From Candidatus Lindowbacteria bacterium RIFCSPLOWO2_12_FULL_62_27 (GTDB lineage Bacteria; Lindowbacteria; 2-12-FULL-62-27): 11,520 nucleotides of DNA. This document shows, piece after piece, positions 6,797 to 11,520 of the stretch. Both the position numbers and the translations under genes were made by a program. Every line of letters begins with the position of its first letter. Within the stretch, counting starts at the first letter, position 1. The stretch is from contig MFPR01000042.1 of the NCBI GenBank assembly GCA_001784175.1, forward strand, positions 1 to 11,520, written 5' to 3'. The notes below the pieces were generated by a model. It saw only the letters and a list, made by a program, of their open reading frames with translations. It was not told the DNA's origin and searched no databases.

Positions 6797-7794
6797 ACGC
6801 CTGCATTTCGGCCAACGCCGAGCAGGAGGAATTGGTCGACCGACCGGAAGTTTCGAAAGGCGTGCTTCGCGTCAGCGGGCCGTTCACGGTCGAGGGCGTG
6901 ATGCCGGAGGAGTTGAGTTTGGGCGAAAAGGGTCTTTACGATCCAACGCCCAACGAATTCGAAGACGATGCTGGCGGGCCGGTGGAGCAGATGAAAAATA
7001 TTCATGCCTATCTCACGCGCATGGTCCAGTGCCTGCGGTCGGACGGCGTGACGTTCATGAACAACCAGCGAAAAAAATTCGCGCGGATCGAGCCGCTGTT
7101 TGAGTCCGGCACCGGAAGCATCATTCATGCTGAAGGCGTCTGGGAAGAGCAGGACGGGGCCGGGCCCAACACGATCGCCGTCGGATTCGGGCCGCAGTAC
7201 GGGCCGGTGACGGCACAGCAGGTCGAGGAACTTGTGCGGGCGAGCAAACGATATGACGAACTTGTGATCGCCGGATTCAGTTTCGACGCCGCCGCCACCA
7301 ACGCCATTCAAGAGGCCGCCCATCCCAAACTTCGCATCCACCAGGCCTACATCCGTCCCGACATCAACCCCGCGATGGACGGCCTCCTCAAAGACACGCC
7401 CAACAGCCAGCTCTTCACCGTATTCGGCCAGCCCGACGTCGAAGTCAAAAAGAACAAGGACGCGGATTTTGTCTGCACGCTCAAAGGCGTCGACATCTAC
7501 GACCCTCTCACCAGCGCCATTCGTTCTACCGGCGCAGAAAAAGTGGCGGCGTGGTTTTTGGACACGGACTATGACGGCCGATGTTTCTGCGTCACGCAAG
7601 CCTTCTTCCCCGACCAGGACGCATGGGAAAAAATCGCGAAGGCCCTCGGATCGAGCGCCGACACCGAAGCGTTCGATGCGTTCAAGGGCACGACCTCCCT
7701 GCCGTTTCCGAAAGGCAAGCACAATCGAATCGCCGTCAAGGTGATCGACCCGCGCGGGAATGAAGTCATGTCGATTCAGACGCTCAAGGACTGA
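6547..7794 (+). CDS. C-terminal part of the same Mod methyltransferase, -1 frame after the frameshift
   Basis: This frame is open from 6424 (after TAA 6421-6423) to the TGA at 7792-7794. The part that looks like real protein begins near 6590 with TLKAKLQEKQ, directly continuing ASVSADARRK from the upstream frame. Joining the two by restoring one base in the AAA at 6590-6592 gives a continuous Mod of about 991 residues. The tail includes KFEHWTVPFDTDPDW, ELVDRPEV, RVSGPFTVEG and KVAAWFLDTDYDG, which I recognise as the C-terminal extension of large Mod proteins in this subfamily; no separate catalytic motif is visible. It could only be made alone from GTG 6547 or ATG 6784, neither with a convincing ribosome binding site. 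It ends 1 nt before the res start, as expected for coupled mod-res genes. The lesion may be a real mutation or a sequencing or assembly error. Confidence 0.75.
   Translation: MQQGARFGFGRRAAETLKAKLQEKQTREGKRSITDADRRRWELPEKKFEHWTVPFDTDPDWPKALQTAVAEYRKAWRAKMDEVNACISANAEQEELVDRPEVSKGVLRVSGPFTVEGVMPEELSLGEKGLYDPTPNEFEDDAGGPVEQMKNIHAYLTRMVQCLRSDGVTFMNNQRKKFARIEPLFESGTGSIIHAEGVWEEQDGAGPNTIAVGFGPQYGPVTAQQVEELVRASKRYDELVIAGFSFDAAATNAIQEAAHPKLRIHQAYIRPDINPAMDGLLKDTPNSQLFTVFGQPDVEVKKNKDADFVCTLKGVDIYDPLTSAIRSTGAEKVAAWFLDTDYDGRCFCVTQAFFPDQDAWEKIAKALGSSADTEAFDAFKGTTSLPFPKGKHNRIAVKVIDPRGNEVMSIQTLKD
7786..7790 (+). promoter_or_regulatory. Ribosome binding site fixing the res start
   Basis: AAGGA lies 5 nt before ATG 7796, within the last codons of mod. 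It supports 7796 over the in-frame upstream ATG at 7760. Confidence 0.55.
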
Positions 7795-7795
7795 T

Positions 7796-10700
7796 ATGGC
7801 AAAAGGCGTCAAATCTCGCGGCCTGCCGACGCACATGGATGAGCCGCCGGCGGATTGGGTTCCAACGCAGGCGGTCGATGAACCGGTCATCAACAAACCT
7901 TATGAAGAACCGGCCAAACACTGGACGTACAAGGATGGCGTCCCGGACTTAAAATCTGAACGGCGGCCGGCGAGTTACTACTACAAGACGCGCAAAACCG
8001 GCGCGGCGCAGGAAGATCTTTTTGCCGAGGAAGAACGCGCGCTGTTGCCGCTGGTGAACCGGCTCCGCAAGGACGTGAAACGATGGCGCGCGTCGGCCTA
8101 TCGGGGCGCGTCGCCGGTGAGCAAGGATCTTCTGGCGTACTGGTGGAGAGCAGACCGGTCGCGGCGGCTGTTTTTCTGCCAGCTTGAAGCGGTCGAGACG
8201 TTCATCTATCTGCTGGAGTTGGCGATTCCGGGCCGACTGCCGAGCACCGGATTTAAATCATTTGAAGTCGACGCTGGAAATCTGGATCGACTGCTCAAGG
8301 GCGTGCGCCCGGATTTTCCGGAAATTGCGCCGGATTATTGTCCCCGGCTGGTCGACATTCCCGCCGATGCCGGCCTTCAGGGTTTGCGTCGTCTTGGATG
8401 CAAGATGGCGACAGGAAGCGGCAAGACGATTGTGATGGCGATGACGATCGCGTGGGCATTCTGCAACCGCGGCCGAAATCCGGCCACTCTGCATTTTCCC
8501 AATGGCGTTCTTGTCTGCGCGCCGAATCTGACGGTCAAAGAGCGCCTGCAGGTGCTCCGGCCGGATCATCCTGAAAATTATTACGACGCGTTCGATCTCG
8601 TGCCGGCCAAATACCGGGAACTGATGGGCGTGGGCCGGGTGCTGATCACGAACTGGCACGTCTTCGCGCCGAAAAGCCCGAACGTCGAGGGCGAAAAGAG
8701 TTACAAGATCGTGAACAAGGGCGAGGAGACTGCGGAGGCGTTCGCGAAGGATCGTCTCGGGGAACTTGCCGCGCGAACGCCCATTCTCGTGCTGAACGAC
8801 GAGGGCCATCACTGCTGGCGGCCGAACAACAATTCGGCGTCAAAGGCCGAGGAGGATTTGACAAAGGAGGAGAAGGCGGAACTGGAGGAGGATGCCGAAG
8901 AAGCCCGAGTGTGGCTGGCCGGTCTTGACCGGATCAACAATTCGGGTCTGGCGGGCGGGAAAAATCCGGGGATTCTTGCGGCGTTGGATCTTTCAGCCAC
9001 GCCGTTTTATCTATCCAACAGCGGCTATCCGGAAGGTGATCCGTTCCCATGGCTGGTCAGCGATTTCGGGTTGGTGGATGCCATCGAGTGCGGCATCGTC
9101 AAAATCCCGCGTATGCCGGTCCGGGATGAAACGGAATCGAAAGACGAAGTCGGCCGGCCTGATCCGAAATATTTTCACCTGTGGCGGCATATCAATGACG
9201 GCCTTCGGCCGGTGGACCGCGCGGCGAATCGGCGGCCAAAACCGGAGGCGGTGTATCGCGAGGCCGAAGGCGCGCTTCTGATGCTGGCGGGCCAGTGGAA
9301 AAAACGGTTTGAAGAGATTCAGGGCGCAAGTCCGGGGGAGAAGATCATTCCACCGGTGTTGATTATCGTTTGCGACAACACCGAGGTGGCCGACATTTTT
9401 TATCAGAGAATCAGCGGCGAGCGGGAAGAGGAGGTGTTGGGTGCGGACGGCAAGAAAGTGGAGAAACGGAAAATATATGAAGCCGGCAAAATTCTTGCGG
9501 AGTTTTCGAACACCGAGAATTTCCGGCCCACGGTGCGGATCGACACCAAACTTCTGAAAAAAATTGAGACCGAGGAAGGCGAAACCAAAGACGAGGCGGC
9601 GCAGGCCTTGCGGGCAATCATCAACACCGTCGGCAAACGCGGCATGCCCGGCGAGCAAATCCGGTGCGTCGTGTCCGTGGGAATGCTCACCGAAGGGTGG
9701 GATGCGACGAATGTGACGCACATTCTCGGCGTGCGGGCGTTTCAGAGTCAACTTTTGTGCGAGCAGGTAGTCGGTCGGGGCCTTCGGCGGATGGACTACA
9801 CCGCGCTGGATCCGGAAGGCCGGCTGGTGGCCGAGCATGTGGATGTCTATGGGATCCCATTCTCGCTGATTCCGTTCAAGGGCAAGCCGAAAGATATAGA
9901 GCGGCCCGACCCCGTCTATCATCACGTATTTGCGGTGCCGGAACGCGCGTCGCTCGAGATTCGCCTGCCGGTGGTCGAGAGTTACACGTATGATCTGAAG
10001 GGCAGCGGGATTTCGTGCGATGTGGACAATCTCGACGACCTGGTGGTGGACGATGAGCCGACGAAAGTCTATCTGGCCGTAACGCGCGGCTATCAGGATG
10101 ACCCCTCCTCCACGCCGTCGGGAGATTTCATCCAGCAAACGCGAGAGAATTTTTACGCGACGGTACGATTTCAGCAAGTGGTGTTTCGGCTGGCGCAGAT
10201 GATCGTGGACGATTTGATCGCCGGCGGCCGGGGCGCGGGCGTTGAGGCGCTTAAAAAGTCGCTTTTAGCCCGGCACCAGGTTTTTCCGGATGTTCTACGG
10301 ATCGTGCAGGAATACATCAACAAGAAGGTCCGGTTCGTCAAAGGCGTGGACCCGAGGGAGCTGGCGCTGGAAAAATATTCTCAACTTCTGCGAGAGCGCG
10401 TTCGGGCTGGAATTCTGCCGGCGGCGGCCAGCGCGGAGGCGCCGCTTTTGCCGGTTGTGAACTCGTACAAGCCCTTCGCCTCGACGACGGACGTGAATTT
10501 CCGGACGACCCGGCCAGTAGTGAAACTGGAAAAGAGCCATCTCAATCTCGCGGTGATCCACAGCGATTGGGAGAAGGACGCGATCGCCATTCTGGAGGAC
10601 AGCGACGACGTCGAGTTTTTCACACCGAACGACCAGCATGTCGGATTGGTCGTCCCCTACGATTATCTGGGCGGCCAGCACCACTACGAGCCGGATTTCA

Positions 10701-11443
10701 TCGTGCGCCTGCGCGGCGGCAAAATCCTCCATCTCATTCTGGAGATCAAAGGGCGGGCCGGGGAAATCCACGATGAGGACCGCGTGCACGCGAAAAACGC
10801 GGCGGCGAAAAAATGGGTGGCCGCGGTCAACAACGCCGGCCGATACGACCGCTGGAATTTTGAGATCTGCAAGGAACTCGCGAACCTGCGCGTGACGTTG
10901 AAGCGCTGCGCTGACGAGGGCGAGCCGGCGGCGGCCAAGGTTGTGCCATTCCGGTTCGTGACCCCGCGCGCCGGCGAGCATTTCAAGACGTGCGTGCCGC
11001 TGGTGAGTCTGCGGGCGGCGGCCTCCAACTTCAGTAATGAACAATTCAGCTGGGATCAGATGGGAGAATGGGCGGACGAGTGGGTGTCGTTCGAACCAAA
11101 GACGCGCTTTGAGGATGGAATGTTTGTCGCCCGAATTCGCGGCGACTCGATGGAACCGACGATCCCGGCGTCTGCCTACTGTCTATTCCGCAGGCCTCGG
11201 CCCGGGTCGCGGCAGGGGCGGATCGTGTTTGTGATGCACTCGGGCGTGAGCGACCCATTCACGGGCGGCCAGTACACGGTGAAAGAATATTCGAGCGAAA
11301 AAGCCGTGGACCCCGAGACGGACTGGCATCACACGCGGATCACCCTGAAACCGCACAACCGAAAATACGACCCGATCGTTCTGACGCCGGAGGCCGAGGA
11401 TGAGGTGCGGGTGATCGCGGAGTGGGTGGAGGTTGTGGGTTAA
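7796..11443 (+). CDS. Type III-like restriction subunit (Res): SF2 helicase, PD-(D/E)XK nuclease and C-terminal LexA-like S24 domain
   Basis: The protein has 1215 residues. The SF2 translocase motifs are TGSGKT (206-211, Lys210), DEGHH (335-339), SATP (400-403), TEGWDAT (632-638) and QVVGRGLRR (657-665). The nuclease domain follows, with PDF at 966-968 and EIK at 983-985, the PD-x15-EXK pattern of Res enzymes. After it, residues from about 1066 to 1215 match the LexA/UmuD S24 fold: CVPLVSLRAAAS, then RGDSMEPTIP with Ser1118, QGRIVFV, YTVKEY with Lys1163, LKPHNRKYDPIVL and a closing IAEWVEVV strand. The Ser-Lys dyad is present, but the usual Ala-Gly cleavage pair reads Ala1076-Ser1077. There is no helix-turn-helix. 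Res should use ATP to translocate and cut DNA lacking Mod methylation. The gene is coupled to mod (1-nt gap). The S24 part adds about 150 residues to an ordinary Res and may regulate it; that is inference. Confidence 0.88.
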   Translation: MAKGVKSRGLPTHMDEPPADWVPTQAVDEPVINKPYEEPAKHWTYKDGVPDLKSERRPASYYYKTRKTGAAQEDLFAEEERALLPLVNRLRKDVKRWRASAYRGASPVSKDLLAYWWRADRSRRLFFCQLEAVETFIYLLELAIPGRLPSTGFKSFEVDAGNLDRLLKGVRPDFPEIAPDYCPRLVDIPADAGLQGLRRLGCKMATGSGKTIVMAMTIAWAFCNRGRNPATLHFPNGVLVCAPNLTVKERLQVLRPDHPENYYDAFDLVPAKYRELMGVGRVLITNWHVFAPKSPNVEGEKSYKIVNKGEETAEAFAKDRLGELAARTPILVLNDEGHHCWRPNNNSASKAEEDLTKEEKAELEEDAEEARVWLAGLDRINNSGLAGGKNPGILAALDLSATPFYLSNSGYPEGDPFPWLVSDFGLVDAIECGIVKIPRMPVRDETESKDEVGRPDPKYFHLWRHINDGLRPVDRAANRRPKPEAVYREAEGALLMLAGQWKKRFEEIQGASPGEKIIPPVLIIVCDNTEVADIFYQRISGEREEEVLGADGKKVEKRKIYEAGKILAEFSNTENFRPTVRIDTKLLKKIETEEGETKDEAAQALRAIINTVGKRGMPGEQIRCVVSVGMLTEGWDATNVTHILGVRAFQSQLLCEQVVGRGLRRMDYTALDPEGRLVAEHVDVYGIPFSLIPFKGKPKDIERPDPVYHHVFAVPERASLEIRLPVVESYTYDLKGSGISCDVDNLDDLVVDDEPTKVYLAVTRGYQDDPSSTPSGDFIQQTRENFYATVRFQQVVFRLAQMIVDDLIAGGRGAGVEALKKSLLARHQVFPDVLRIVQEYINKKVRFVKGVDPRELALEKYSQLLRERVRAGILPAAASAEAPLLPVVNSYKPFASTTDVNFRTTRPVVKLEKSHLNLAVIHSDWEKDAIAILEDSDDVEFFTPNDQHVGLVVPYDYLGGQHHYEPDFIVRLRGGKILHLILEIKGRAGEIHDEDRVHAKNAAAKKWVAAVNNAGRYDRWNFEICKELANLRVTLKRCADEGEPAAAKVVPFRFVTPRAGEHFKTCVPLVSLRAAASNFSNEQFSWDQMGEWADEWVSFEPKTRFEDGMFVARIRGDSMEPTIPASAYCLFRRPRPGSRQGRIVFVMHSGVSDPFTGGQYTVKEYSSEKAVDPETDWHHTRITLKPHNRKYDPIVLTPEAEDEVRVIAEWVEVVG

Positions 11444-11448
11444 GAAGC

Positions 11449-11520
11449 ATGCCCGCTAAGATAATTTCACGACGTTTGGAAGCGGGAGAGGGATTTCCAG
11501 CGTCTGCGGGCTTTGCAGAA
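11449..11520 (+). CDS. Start of a further operon gene, cut by the window edge
   Basis: ATG 11449 lies 5 nt after the res stop and opens a frame that runs to the end of the window, giving 24 residues beginning MPAKIISRRL and ending ASAGFAE. GAGG at 11397-11402 is too far upstream to serve as its ribosome binding site, although GTGGAGG at 11425-11431 lies 17 nt away and AAGAAG at 11442-11447 is closer and weak. The short gap suggests co-transcription with res. Too little is visible to name a family. Confidence 0.45.
   Translation, partial: MPAKIISRRLEAGEGFPASAGFAE

Noticed and set aside
6442-7896. 484-residue open frame on the minus strand
   Set aside because: It lies antisense to the mod C-terminal part, which shows clear family sequence. 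Its composition is typical of a GC-rich shadow frame and no domain is recognisable.
9011-10177. 388-residue open frame on the minus strand
   Set aside because: It is antisense to the core helicase motifs of res and has no recognisable motif; long antisense frames are expected at this GC content.
1-11520. CRISPR arrays, tRNA or rRNA genes, complete insertion sequences
   Set aside because: No regularly spaced repeats, cloverleaf sequences, rRNA-like stretches or transposase frames were seen.

Overview
The window reads as part of a defence island on a GC-rich bacterial chromosome (about 60% GC outside one block). All recognisable genes lie on the + strand. The taxon cannot be fixed from this sequence. 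Good Shine-Dalgarno sites before most starts and normal bacterial gene spacing indicate a bacterium, and a Gram-negative is a guess.

Layout: (1) positions 1-783 hold the 3' part of a gene for a tetratricopeptide-repeat protein that enters from outside the window. (2) Positions 784-908 are a short regulatory gap with a possible promoter, a perfect 7-bp dyad (GAATAGC-GTGG-GCTATTC) and a strong ribosome binding site. (3) 909-3692 encodes a UvrD/PcrA-like superfamily 1 helicase fused to a C-terminal PD-(D/E)XK nuclease with an Fe-S-type cysteine set. (4) 3695-4786 encodes a YhcG/DUF1016 PD-(D/E)XK nuclease. (5) 4820-7794 is a large type III-like adenine DNA methyltransferase (Mod), broken by an apparent -1 frameshift near 6590. 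It is given as two coding pieces, 4820-6796 and 6547-7794. (6) 7796-11443 encodes the type III-like restriction subunit (Res): SF2 helicase, PD-(D/E)XK nuclease and a C-terminal LexA/UmuD-like S24 domain. (7) A further ORF starts at 11449 and leaves the window.

The genes from 909 onward are separated by 2, 33, 1 and 5 nt, so they are probably one operon. The core is a modification-restriction pair: Mod would methylate an unknown adenine-containing site, and Res would translocate on and cut unmodified DNA. The helicase-nuclease and the DUF1016 nuclease, placed first in the operon, look like accessory nucleases for processing or degrading foreign DNA; this role is inferred from context only.

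The most notable points are the S24 domain fused to Res, with its Ser-Lys dyad intact but a degenerate cleavage site, which suggests a link between restriction and the DNA-damage response; an AT-rich block inside mod, lying between methyltransferase motifs IV and I, which looks like an imported specificity region; the single-base frameshift that separates the Mod catalytic part from its C-terminal third; and the combination of two extra nucleases with a type III-like system.
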